Below, in pieces: positions 1 through 5,912 of a stretch of 5,912 nucleotides of DNA; positions within the stretch are counted from its first letter, which is position 1; every line of letters starts with the position of its first letter. Source of the stretch: Nitrospinota bacterium (GTDB taxonomy: Bacteria; Nitrospinota_A; UBA7883); the NCBI GenBank assembly GCA_029880775.1, contig JAOUNV010000146.1, forward strand, positions 1 to 5,912. Direction: 5' to 3'. Both the position numbers and the translations under genes were made by a program. The notes below the pieces were generated by a model that saw nothing but the letters and a program-made list of their open reading frames with translations, was not told the origin of the DNA and searched no databases.

Positions 1-1156
1 GTGCTATGGCGGCCCTATCCGCAACGATGGGGCGGGGGAACAGCGGGAACTGCCTGTTGTCAAAAGCGATTACGTTGAAAGTATCTGTCTCCTTCAGCCT
101 GTCCAGCGCCATTAAAAGCGCTCGCCTGGCCTGCTTGATGCTCTCCCCGGCCATGGAGCCGGAGATATCTAGCACGAAAATAACTTCTCTGGGAACTGTT
201 GTGTCCGGGAGTGTCATCGGCGGTGTCAAAGTCAGCAGCGAATAGGTCGCCTTATCGGTTTTCTCCGAGAAAACGGCGGCGGCAGGCGCATTCACGGCAG
301 GCTTCCACTCCAGGCTAAAATCGCCATCGGCGAAATAGCTTCCGTCCAGGGTCACCAGGATGCGGCTCGATCCATCATTGTGCGCCTTTATCTTGTGAGT
401 CGCGCTGCGGATATATTCCATAGGATAACCGGGCATCAGGTCCACCTCCAGGGTGACCGGATTCATCTTCCCCTCAGCAGGGGTATTGACCGGGGGTGTG
501 ATAGCCGAGGCGTCCGGGACCTGATCAGTATCCGGCGCCCATCCCATGCCGGAACCTGAGCGATCCGCCAATGGCGCCCCAGGGATATAGCGAGGCCCCA
601 CCACCATGGGGAAGCGTAGCGAGCTTATCCCATGATCCTGCGTGACCATCTGCTGGTACTCTATCTCCACGGTCACTCTCCCCCCCGGTTCTATATTGGC
701 CACCGATATGGTAAAGATGTTCGGCCTGTTCTGGTTCACCAGTCCCGCTCTTTTCCCCTGGGCCTTGGCGGTGTTGTAGGTTTTCTTCGCTTTCTTTTTT
801 TCCTGGACCACTCCCTCTATAACTCGACCACCGATCAACAGCCTCATTCCGTCCACCGCCGCGCCCGCTGGCAAAGGGAACACATACACCCCCTCGGCCC
901 ACTGGTTCCAAGGGTTATGGAACTGCTGGCTCACTCGCGCCCGGACCAGCGGCCCGGTGACGGTCATCCGGACATGACTGCTCAGAAGGGGCGCCATATC
1001 AGGATCACCATTCCTAACTATGATCAAACCTCCGGCGCCTGGCTTTGCCAGCATGCGGGAAAGTTCCGTCTCCTGCGCTGCCGAAGCCATGGTGGAACCC
1101 GCCACCATTAAAACGAAACTGATGATACTTATAATTGCTCGTGATTTGATTTCCAT
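1..1156 (-). CDS. VIT and vWA domain protein, marine proteobacterial sortase-target family (3' end outside window)
   Basis: A secreted VIT/vWA envelope protein, probably the dedicated substrate of a variant sortase. Read on the minus strand from ATG at 1156-1154, 385 codons stay open to the window edge. Residues 1-26 look like a Sec signal peptide: basic MEIKSR start, hydrophobic core, and an ASA cleavage motif near residue 26. A VIT domain covers about residues 60-185, with the family hallmarks WAEGVYVFPLP (86-96), RVIEG (111-115), RPNIFT (144-149) and FPMVVGPRYIPG (182-193). A linker rich in Pro, Thr and Asp follows. A vWA domain starts near residue 322 with a complete first MIDAS motif, D330-I-S-G-S334. 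The remaining MIDAS Thr and Asp, and any C-terminal LPXTG-like signal and anchor, lie beyond base 1. Family assignment (TIGR03788-like) rests on recalled VIT motifs and on the divergent pdsRS genes. A generic VIT/vWA (inter-alpha-trypsin inhibitor heavy chain-like) protein is the alternative. GGAGGA at 1161-1166 supports the start. Confidence 0.92.
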   Translation of the reverse strand, partial: MEIKSRAIISIISFVLMVAGSTMASAAQETELSRMLAKPGAGGLIIVRNGDPDMAPLLSSHVRMTVTGPLVRARVSQQFHNPWNQWAEGVYVFPLPAGAAVDGMRLLIGGRVIEGVVQEKKKAKKTYNTAKAQGKRAGLVNQNRPNIFTISVANIEPGGRVTVEIEYQQMVTQDHGISSLRFPMVVGPRYIPGAPLADRSGSGMGWAPDTDQVPDASAITPPVNTPAEGKMNPVTLEVDLMPGYPMEYIRSATHKIKAHNDGSSRILVTLDGSYFADGDFSLEWKPAVNAPAAAVFSEKTDKATYSLLTLTPPMTLPDTTVPREVIFVLDISGSMAGESIKQARRALLMALDRLKETDTFNVIAFDNRQFPLFPRPIVADRAAIA

Positions 1157-1160
1157 TTAA

Positions 1161-1166
1161 TCCTCC
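1161..1166 (-). promoter_or_regulatory. Shine-Dalgarno of the VIT/vWA gene
   Basis: GGAGGA on the minus strand, four bases (TTAA) before the ATG at 1156. It fixes the start and places the signal peptide at the very N-terminus. No convincing -35/-10 pair was seen upstream of it. Confidence 0.8.
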
Positions 1167-1219
1167 ATTGTTTTTATGAAAGCCGCCCCAAGGCGATAGG
1201 GGGTGGAGGCGGGAGCGCC

Positions 1220-1257
1220 GATCGGCCAGAAAGGCCATTCGGCCGATCAGGCCTGAT
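1220..1257. repeat. Overlapping inverted repeats (8-bp dyad plus 12-bp palindrome)
   Basis: GATCGGCC at 1220-1227 is repeated inverted as GGCCGATC at 1241-1248, with a 13-base loop. Its right arm overlaps a perfect 12-base palindrome, ATCAGGCCTGAT, at 1246-1257. A further GGCC lies in the loop at 1233-1236, so alternative pairings are possible. The cluster is 64 bases or more upstream of the VIT/vWA start. It could be an operator or a leader-RNA structure. No T-tract follows on either strand, so an intrinsic terminator is unlikely. Confidence 0.6.
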
Positions 1258-1326
1258 TCGCCCCGGAACGGCTATCGATTTCTGTTTAGAACTCATTCGC
1301 TTAGTGGGCGCCTTGCTGTGCCTCGC

Positions 1327-1398
1327 TGCGCCTTGGCGCTTTGTTGCGCCTTGGCGCTTTGTTGCGCCTTGGCGCTTTGTTGCGCCTTGGCGCTTTGT
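1327..1398. repeat. Tandem repeat, four perfect 18-base units
   Basis: The unit TGCGCCTTGGCGCTTTGT occurs four times without a mismatch at 1327-1344, 1345-1362, 1363-1380 and 1381-1398. Decayed partial copies flank it: GGCGCCTTG near 1308 on the left and TGGCGTTTTGT after 1399 on the right. Each unit holds a near-palindrome (GCGCC-TT-GGCGC). Across each junction GGCGC-TTTGTT-GCGCC can form a 5-bp stem with a 6-base loop. The length is a multiple of three, so reading frames pass through it on both strands, but no protein family is recognised. Perfect identity suggests recent slippage expansion, as in a minisatellite or VNTR. Confidence 0.95.
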
Positions 1399-1423
1399 TG
1401 GCGTTTTGTCTTTATTCGGCACC

Positions 1424-1451
1424 GGCAGAGGCATGTCCCATGCCATCTGGC
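1424..1451. repeat. Imperfect hairpin next to the tandem repeat
   Basis: GGCAGAGGCATG (1424-1435) pairs with CATGCCATCTGGC (1439-1451) around a three-base loop (TCC). Eleven of twelve positions pair, with one G-G mismatch and one bulged A at 1445. No run of T follows on either strand, so it is not a canonical intrinsic terminator. It may be a regulatory stem or a REP-like remnant. Confidence 0.55.
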
Positions 1452-1682
1452 AGGCTCTATGTTGGTGTTGGAGCATCCATGGAATGCCTCGGGTCTTTCC
1501 CCGTTTCGACTATCCATCCGATTCTCCTCCCTTCCCCACATATCCGCCGTGGCCATCCGCATCTCCTTTCCTGTGTTCCCACCTGGAAACCATTAAATCA
1601 ATTCCGTATGAAGAGCCGGTGGTTGCAAAATGAAGAAAGGCGCCAGAGAAAATGAAAAACCGGTGAAGGAAAGAAAATGAAG

Positions 1683-1711
1683 TCTTTCTGGCGGCCAATC
1701 GGCGTTATACT
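1683..1711 (+). promoter_or_regulatory. Possible sigma-70 type promoter of pdsRS (weak)
   Basis: TATACT at 1706-1711 matches the -10 consensus at five of six bases. The 17-base-spaced -35 position (TCTTTC, 1683-1688) is poor, so an activator might be needed. The predicted transcript would start about 15 bases before the pdsR ATG, right at the ribosome site, which makes the leader very short. An upstream promoter is equally possible. Confidence 0.25.
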
Positions 1712-1717
1712 CTTCCC

Positions 1718-1724
1718 AAGGAGG
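1718..1724 (+). promoter_or_regulatory. Shine-Dalgarno of pdsR
   Basis: AAGGAGG, a near-consensus ribosome site, lies eight bases before the ATG at 1733. It selects this start, which gives a receiver domain of normal N-terminal length. Confidence 0.85.
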
Positions 1725-1732
1725 CGAGATAA

Positions 1733-2431
1733 ATGTCGAAAATAATAGGGATAGTGGAGGACGACCCCGACCAACTGGAAAATTACGCCGACGCCATGCG
1801 GCGAAAAGGCTACGAGCCTGTTGCGTTTTCCAAAGCCGACCTGGCACTGGAGGCCTTTACCAAAAACCCGCCCGACCTGGCGGTGCTGGATATAGCGTTG
1901 GGCGCCGATGTGGACGGAGGGTTCCAACTGTGCCGGAGCCTGCTGGCGGCCCATCCGGATCTGCCGGTGATCTTCCTCACCGACAGGGTGGACGAAATCG
2001 ACAAGATATCCGGCCTGCGCATGGGCGCGTGGGATTATGAAACCAAACCGATATCACTTAACTTCCTGGCGGAAAAAGTGGCCGCAATTTTCCGGATCAT
2101 GGAAAGCCGCAGCCAGCCCCAGGGAAAGGGGGAAGGGCCCATCAAAACCGGCGACCTGACCCTGGACGAGAACCGGATGACTGTCACATGGAAAGGAACT
2201 CCGGTGGACCTGACTCTCACCGAGTTCCGCATCGTGGCGGCGCTATGCCGTCGGCCAGGGGATGTGAAGAGCTATGAGTCGCTGATGGATTCCGCTATCC
2301 AGACCGTGGTGGCCAACAACACGGTCAACACTCATGTCCGCCATATCCGCAAGAAGTTCGTGGGAGTGGATCCGACCTTCGACAAGATACAAAATGAATA
2401 CGCTCTGGGATATCGCTGGGCCGAGGATTAA
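1733..2431 (+). CDS. pdsR: Dedicated sortase system response regulator PdsR (OmpR/PhoB type)
   Basis: A cytoplasmic two-component response regulator of 232 residues, expected to be phosphorylated by the kinase encoded 41 bases downstream and to bind DNA. The receiver domain spans about residues 3-120, with acidic residues E9-D10-D11, phosphoacceptor D53 (in AVLDIAL), switch T83 (in VIFLTDR) and conserved K105 (in YETKP). A short linker leads to a winged-helix output domain at about 137-230, with LTLTEFRIVAALCRRPG (the helix before the recognition unit), NTVNTHVRHIRKKF (the recognition helix region) and a terminal wing with GYRW. All catalytic residues are present, so it should be active. The domain order, the partner kinase and the divergent VIT/vWA gene fit the proteobacterial dedicated sortase system regulator (TIGR03787 type). 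By residue motifs alone it could be any OmpR-class regulator; the specific name depends on context. The divergent intergenic region is its likely target. Confidence 0.92.
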   Translation: MSKIIGIVEDDPDQLENYADAMRRKGYEPVAFSKADLALEAFTKNPPDLAVLDIALGADVDGGFQLCRSLLAAHPDLPVIFLTDRVDEIDKISGLRMGAWDYETKPISLNFLAEKVAAIFRIMESRSQPQGKGEGPIKTGDLTLDENRMTVTWKGTPVDLTLTEFRIVAALCRRPGDVKSYESLMDSAIQTVVANNTVNTHVRHIRKKFVGVDPTFDKIQNEYALGYRWAED

Positions 2432-2472
2432 GGTGACCTGAAGATACATGAATTAAAGGAACTTCTTAAAAT

Positions 2473-4491
2473 ATGAGATTGGGTATCAGGGCCAGGCTCG
2501 GGTTTTTGGCGTTGGCGTTTCTGGTCATACCGTTTCTGGGCTATATCTCCACGGTGGAGATGAAGCGGTTCATGCTACGCCACCAGCAGTCATCCCAGTT
2601 GATCGCCGCCAGAGCTATGGCCGCCGCCATGCATGGCCGGTACGACCTGTTCCACCTTCAAAAAAGAAAAAAGTCTGGAGAGTTGGAGGACACGGCGTTG
2701 TATATCCATCGCGCTTCAGGACCTTTCAGGATCGATGGCGACAGCGCCGAGTGGGCGGCGGCGGTCGGGAGCGCCCGCAGGTATGGCCGGGAAAGCCTGC
2801 TAATGGAATCGGGATCCGGTTTCGACCCTGGCGCCGATGGGTTCGAGCTGGCGGTGGCGCGCTGGGAAACCAATATTTATATCCTGATATCAGTTCAGGA
2901 CCAGGCTGTTGTTCCGCTTTCAAGGGGCCGATCCAATCCACGGAAAGTGGATCATCTGACGCTGGGCCTTGGGGATCCGGAAAAGGAGGGCGCCGAGTTT
3001 ATCATTCCCGTATCGTCCAGTAATGAGCTGCTCTTCCTGAAGAAGACAGGGGGGGAGGGAAAGCTTGTCAGAAATGAAACTCTGGCTGGGAGGATGAAAC
3101 GGACAGCCAATGGCTACGTGATGGAGGTCGCGATTCCTGAAAAGGTAATCGCCCGAACCATGGCTATCCGGATAACGGTGGCGGATGTGGATGACCGCAC
3201 ACTGGGGCGGGTGAAGTCGGTAGTGGGGCCCTTGGACGAGGGGCGCAAGGGCCTTTTGCGTCTGGCGTATCAGGAGTCGCCACAAATCCAGTCCATGCTG
3301 GGCAACCTGCATTTGAGTGGCGTGGAGGCGATGGTGTATGACAGGGCCGGGAGACTGCGCGCATCCACCAGCCGGGCGAATGGTGGTGATGACCTGGCGG
3401 TATTGAGGATTCTGTCCAATGGCGCATCCGCGCATACCACTATAAGGCAGGGCCTGAAAGGGGAGATGGTGGTGGCTGCCGCTCCCATCAAAGACGATGG
3501 GGGCGCGATCCTGGGGGCCGTCATCCTGGAGCGCTCCACCGGCGCCGCTCAGTCGATGCAGGACAAGGCGATGGAAAATACCCTATGGGGCGCCATGCTG
3601 GCTTTTCTGGTGGTGGCCGCTGGGTTGGCGGTATATTCCACGCGGCTTTCGCTACGCATTCACGGGCTACGCGGAGAAGCGGAGAAGGCGATAGACCAGG
3701 CGGGCCGCGTGCAGGTGGAGACCTTGCAATCCAGCCGGGAATCTGGAGATGAGATCGGTGACCTCTCCCGCTCCATCTCCGGCCTGCTGAAAAAGCTGCG
3801 CCGCCATCACGATTTTTTGACGATTCTGCCCAGAACCCTCAAGCACGAGATCAACAATCCGCTGAACACTATCACAGTCTCGCTGGAAAACCTGGCGGCC
3901 CAGGAGCCGGAGGGAGCGGGCGACAAGTATATCCAGAGCGCCGGGCGGGGGGCGGCGCGGCTGCGGGAAATCGTCGACAACCTGGCGGAGGCGGCCAGCG
4001 TGGAGGACTCTATTAAAGAGGAGCGCTTCGAGGGCGTCAGCCTCCCCATGATAGTGGAGCGGTACATGGAGAACAGCGCCGGAGTCTATCGGGATCACCA
4101 AGTCAGGTTCGTAAATCTGGCGGGGGATTGCGCCATCATCGGGTCCGATTCCAGGATAGAGCAGTTGCTGGACAAATTGATGGACAATGCGGCGGATTTT
4201 GCTCCAGCTGGAGGGGTAATCGAGACCAGGCTGGAGCGCAAGAAGGATAGAGTATATCTCACGTTTTATAACGATGGGCCGCCTATCCCGGAAGGCATGT
4301 CGGAGAGGATATTCGATTCACTGGTGGCTGGCAGGGAAGGGGGGGAAAGGGGCAGGGCGCATCTGGGGATCGGGCTATATGTGGCGCGGGTGATCGCCGA
4401 AGGTCATGGAGGATCCATATCAGCTGGGAACAGCCCGGACGGAAAGGGGGTGGAAATATGTATGATTCTGCCCGTGGCGCCGAAGGGATGA
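2473..4491 (+). CDS. pdsS: Dedicated sortase system sensor histidine kinase PdsS
   Basis: An inner-membrane sensor kinase of 672 residues, close to the roughly 700 usual for this family, paired with PdsR. TM1 is at about residues 9-27. A long extracytoplasmic region follows (about 28-368). It contains a CBM9/DOMON-like beta domain at about 83-240, opening with FRIDGDSAEWA and including WETNIYILISVQD, and then a Cache/PAS-like segment at about 284-355 (EAMVYDRAGRLRAS to GAILGAVILERS). TM2 is at about 370-388, with a HAMP-like linker to about 440. The kinase core has phosphoacceptor H458 in LKHEINNPLN, the N box with N572 (LMDNAADFA), G1 with D601-G-P (YNDGPPIPEG), and G2 with G632-I-G-L followed by EGHGG. 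All ATP-binding motifs look intact. The start is the first ATG before TM1. Its ribosome site is weak: AAAGGA at 2455-2460, 12 bases away, so translation may depend on coupling to pdsR. The match to TIGR03785-type kinases is recalled, not computed. Confidence 0.92.
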   Translation: MRLGIRARLGFLALAFLVIPFLGYISTVEMKRFMLRHQQSSQLIAARAMAAAMHGRYDLFHLQKRKKSGELEDTALYIHRASGPFRIDGDSAEWAAAVGSARRYGRESLLMESGSGFDPGADGFELAVARWETNIYILISVQDQAVVPLSRGRSNPRKVDHLTLGLGDPEKEGAEFIIPVSSSNELLFLKKTGGEGKLVRNETLAGRMKRTANGYVMEVAIPEKVIARTMAIRITVADVDDRTLGRVKSVVGPLDEGRKGLLRLAYQESPQIQSMLGNLHLSGVEAMVYDRAGRLRASTSRANGGDDLAVLRILSNGASAHTTIRQGLKGEMVVAAAPIKDDGGAILGAVILERSTGAAQSMQDKAMENTLWGAMLAFLVVAAGLAVYSTRLSLRIHGLRGEAEKAIDQAGRVQVETLQSSRESGDEIGDLSRSISGLLKKLRRHHDFLTILPRTLKHEINNPLNTITVSLENLAAQEPEGAGDKYIQSAGRGAARLREIVDNLAEAASVEDSIKEERFEGVSLPMIVERYMENSAGVYRDHQVRFVNLAGDCAIIGSDSRIEQLLDKLMDNAADFAPAGGVIETRLERKKDRVYLTFYNDGPPIPEGMSERIFDSLVAGREGGERGRAHLGIGLYVARVIAEGHGGSISAGNSPDGKGVEICMILPVAPKG

Positions 4492-4545
4492 ATTACAATA
4501 AAGCGGTGAAGTTTCTAATTTAATCCGGATACCTAGGGAAATAAT

Positions 4546-5912
4546 ATGACAGCAAGCGAAAACACCCCCGCCGCTGAACGGTTCTTCATGTGTCGGCCTG
4601 ATCATTTCAATGTGGAGTATGTGATCAACCCGTGGATGGAGGGGAATATCGGCAAAGCCGACCCCGCAAAAGCCATCGATCAGTGGGGCATGCTCCACCA
4701 GTTGATCAGTGATCGGGCGCAAGTGGAGCTGATAAACCCGGCGCCGGGACTGCCGGACATGGTGTTCACAGCAAACGCTGGGTTGATCCTGGGGCAGGAT
4801 GTGATCCTGTCCCATTTCGCCCACCCGGAGCGCCAGGCGGAAGAGGGGCTGTTCCGGAAATGGTTCGAGGATCATGGGTATAAAGTAACAACTGTTCCCG
4901 ACGGAATATTTTTCGAAGGGGCTGGTGACGCTCTCTTCGATGGCGCCGGGCGCAGGTTGTGGGCGGCGTATGGCAACAGGACTTCGCTATTCTCCCATCC
5001 GTTCCTGGCGGACGCGTTCAACATTGAGGTGGTGAGCCTGCGGCTGGTGGACCCCAGGTTCTATCACCTGGACACATGTTTTCTCCCGTTGCCGGACGGC
5101 GCCGTAGTCTGGTATCCGGGCGCCTTCGACACCCGGTCCAACCGAATTATCGAAAGCCTGGTTCCGGAGCATATGCGGATTATTGTGGGGGAGGATGACG
5201 CCCCCAGGTTTTCCGCCAATGCGGTGGTGGCCGGGGATGTGGTGATCATGAATTGCGCGTCTGAGAAGCTCTCCCGCGCGATACAAAAACGTGGATTGAA
5301 GGTGGAAGTGGTCGACTTTTCCGAATTCATAAAAGCAGGTGGCTCTGCAAAGTGCCTGACTCTGAGGCTGGACCAGACGGCGGCGGCGGATAGAAAAGGG
5401 GCAAGCCAGGTGGTGGCCCGGGCGGCGCAGATTGAGGGACAACTCATAGATTCGGCGTTGCTGAGCATGATATGCGATACCGTGGCCGATTCCGGCGGAG
5501 CGTTCCATGTGCGGGATATGCGTCTGGGAAACAAAAGATACGAGCCTTCCTCTGTGATGATGGATGTGGCGGCGCCGGGGGAGGCGGAGCTGGACGCCAT
5601 CATGCAAAGGATCATAAAGCTGGGGGCGCGCCTCCCCTCGGGCGAAGTGGTGGACGCTACGCTGGCCCCTGCGCCCAGGGATGGGGTGGCTCCGGAGAAA
5701 TTTTATAGCACCACCATATATCCCACCCAGGTGCGTGTGGAAGGCAAATGGCTGGAGGTGGCGGACCAACGAATGGACGGGATCATCCTGGTGAAGGATG
5801 GCGCGGCGAAATGCATGCTGATAAGAGACTTGGGCAAGGGGGATCTGGTGGTTACGGGTGGAGATGGCATCCGGGCAGTGGCGCCGATGGCCCATCGCTG
5901 GACCGATGGCGG
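4546..5912 (+). CDS. argZ: ArgZ/AgrE-like bifunctional arginine dihydrolase / ornithine cyclodeaminase (3' end outside window)
   Basis: A cytosolic arginine-degrading enzyme. In characterised cyanobacterial homologues (ArgZ, AgrE, about 700 residues) the N-terminal domain turns arginine into ornithine, CO2 and ammonia, and the C-terminal part makes proline from ornithine. Here 455 codons are present. Residues about 12-280 form an amidinotransferase/deiminase fold: CRPDHFNVEY, PDMVFTANAG, FEGAGDALFD, YGNRTS, FYHLDTCFLPL and GGSAKCLTLRL. Candidate active-site residues are N22, N77, E124/D128, H174 and nucleophile C270. The N22, N77, H174 and C270 positions sit at a constant offset of six from recalled ArgZ residues Asn16, Asn71, His168 and Cys264. 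Residues about 285-455 match the N-terminal part of LOR/SDH-type (TIGR00300-like) proteins: GQLIDSALL, DATLAPAPRDGV, FYSTTIYPTQVRV and KGDLVVTGGDGI. The NAD-binding cyclodeaminase portion must lie beyond base 5912. AGGGA at 4535-4539 supports the ATG. It lies 54 bases after pdsS with no terminator between them, so read-through is possible. Confidence 0.9.
   Translation, partial: MTASENTPAAERFFMCRPDHFNVEYVINPWMEGNIGKADPAKAIDQWGMLHQLISDRAQVELINPAPGLPDMVFTANAGLILGQDVILSHFAHPERQAEEGLFRKWFEDHGYKVTTVPDGIFFEGAGDALFDGAGRRLWAAYGNRTSLFSHPFLADAFNIEVVSLRLVDPRFYHLDTCFLPLPDGAVVWYPGAFDTRSNRIIESLVPEHMRIIVGEDDAPRFSANAVVAGDVVIMNCASEKLSRAIQKRGLKVEVVDFSEFIKAGGSAKCLTLRLDQTAAADRKGASQVVARAAQIEGQLIDSALLSMICDTVADSGGAFHVRDMRLGNKRYEPSSVMMDVAAPGEAELDAIMQRIIKLGARLPSGEVVDATLAPAPRDGVAPEKFYSTTIYPTQVRVEGKWLEVADQRMDGIILVKDGAAKCMLIRDLGKGDLVVTGGDGIRAVAPMAHRWTDG

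Larger units (their letters stand above)
1157..1732. other. Divergent intergenic region between sortase-target gene and pdsRS
   Basis: This 576-base stretch separates the minus-strand VIT/vWA gene from pdsR. It holds, left to right: the VIT/vWA ribosome site, a cluster of inverted repeats (1220-1257), an 18-base tandem repeat block (1327-1398), a hairpin (1424-1451), a pyrimidine-rich plus strand around 1495-1585, and a purine-rich leader (about 1610-1680) before the pdsR ribosome site. Both promoters must lie here unless genes are read through from outside. Open frames across the repeat block exist on both strands, but none resembles a known protein. Confidence 0.7.

Noticed and set aside
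525..1111. Open frames on both strands over the VIT domain (plus 632-1111 and minus 525-911)
   Set aside because: Both are out of frame with the VIT/vWA reading, which carries the signal peptide, the VIT hallmarks and the MIDAS motif in one continuous frame from 1156.
1220..1257. Rho-independent terminator
   Set aside because: The stems are GC-rich, but no T-run follows on either strand, and no gene ends here: the flanking genes diverge.
1327..1398. CRISPR array
   Set aside because: The 18-base units abut each other with no spacers and are too short for CRISPR repeats.
1304..1655. Three overlapping plus-strand open frames of 92-109 codons across the tandem repeat
   Set aside because: All three plus-strand frames stay open because the 18-base unit has no stop codon. 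The products are low-complexity (for example Ala-Pro-Trp-Arg-Phe-Val repeats), have no ribosome site and no recognisable domain.
2920..3435. 171-codon minus-strand open frame
   Set aside because: It is antisense to the PdsS sensor region, with atypical composition and no family resemblance.
4987..5895. 302-codon open frame on the minus strand
   Set aside because: It lies wholly inside the arginine dihydrolase gene, antisense to clear catalytic motifs. The translation is rich in His, Arg and Pro, as expected for a shadow frame in GC-rich DNA.

Overview
The window is a GC-rich bacterial segment with three complete or nearly complete functional themes. On the minus strand, running off the left edge, is the N-terminal part of a secreted VIT + von Willebrand A protein of the 'marine proteobacterial sortase target' type. 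Diverging from it on the plus strand is a two-component pair matching the proteobacterial dedicated sortase system: response regulator PdsR and histidine kinase PdsS. Downstream, running off the right edge, is a bifunctional arginine-catabolic enzyme of the ArgZ/AgrE type (arginine dihydrolase fused to a LOR/SDH-type ornithine cyclodeaminase region).

Layout: 1-1156 minus, VIT/vWA target (385 codons present, C-terminus outside); 1157-1732, a 576-base divergent intergenic region with an inverted-repeat cluster (1220-1257), four perfect tandem copies of an 18-base unit (1327-1398), a strong imperfect hairpin (1424-1451) and a purine-rich leader with a strong Shine-Dalgarno; 1733-2431, pdsR; 2473-4491, pdsS; 4546-5912, argZ/agrE-like (455 codons present). 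No tRNA, rRNA, CRISPR array, insertion sequence or convincing rho-independent terminator was seen.

How the parts fit: in the pds system a membrane kinase with a large extracytoplasmic sensor controls a response regulator, genetically associated with a variant (class GN) sortase and one dedicated VIT/vWA cell-envelope substrate. Here the substrate and the regulators are back to back, so the shared intergenic region is the natural place for PdsR control. The sortase is not in the window; the likeliest place is left of base 1, downstream of the target gene. The arginine enzyme starts 54 bases after pdsS with no visible terminator, so read-through is possible, but nothing ties it functionally to the sortase system.

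Organism: the pds genes and the Sec-exported target indicate a didermic (Gram-negative type) bacterium, most likely proteobacterial or from a related marine/aquatic lineage. Frequent use of AGG (Arg) and ATA (Ile) codons and an ArgZ/AgrE-type enzyme, best known from cyanobacteria, make an ordinary enteric-like gammaproteobacterium unlikely. The sequence alone does not settle the taxon.
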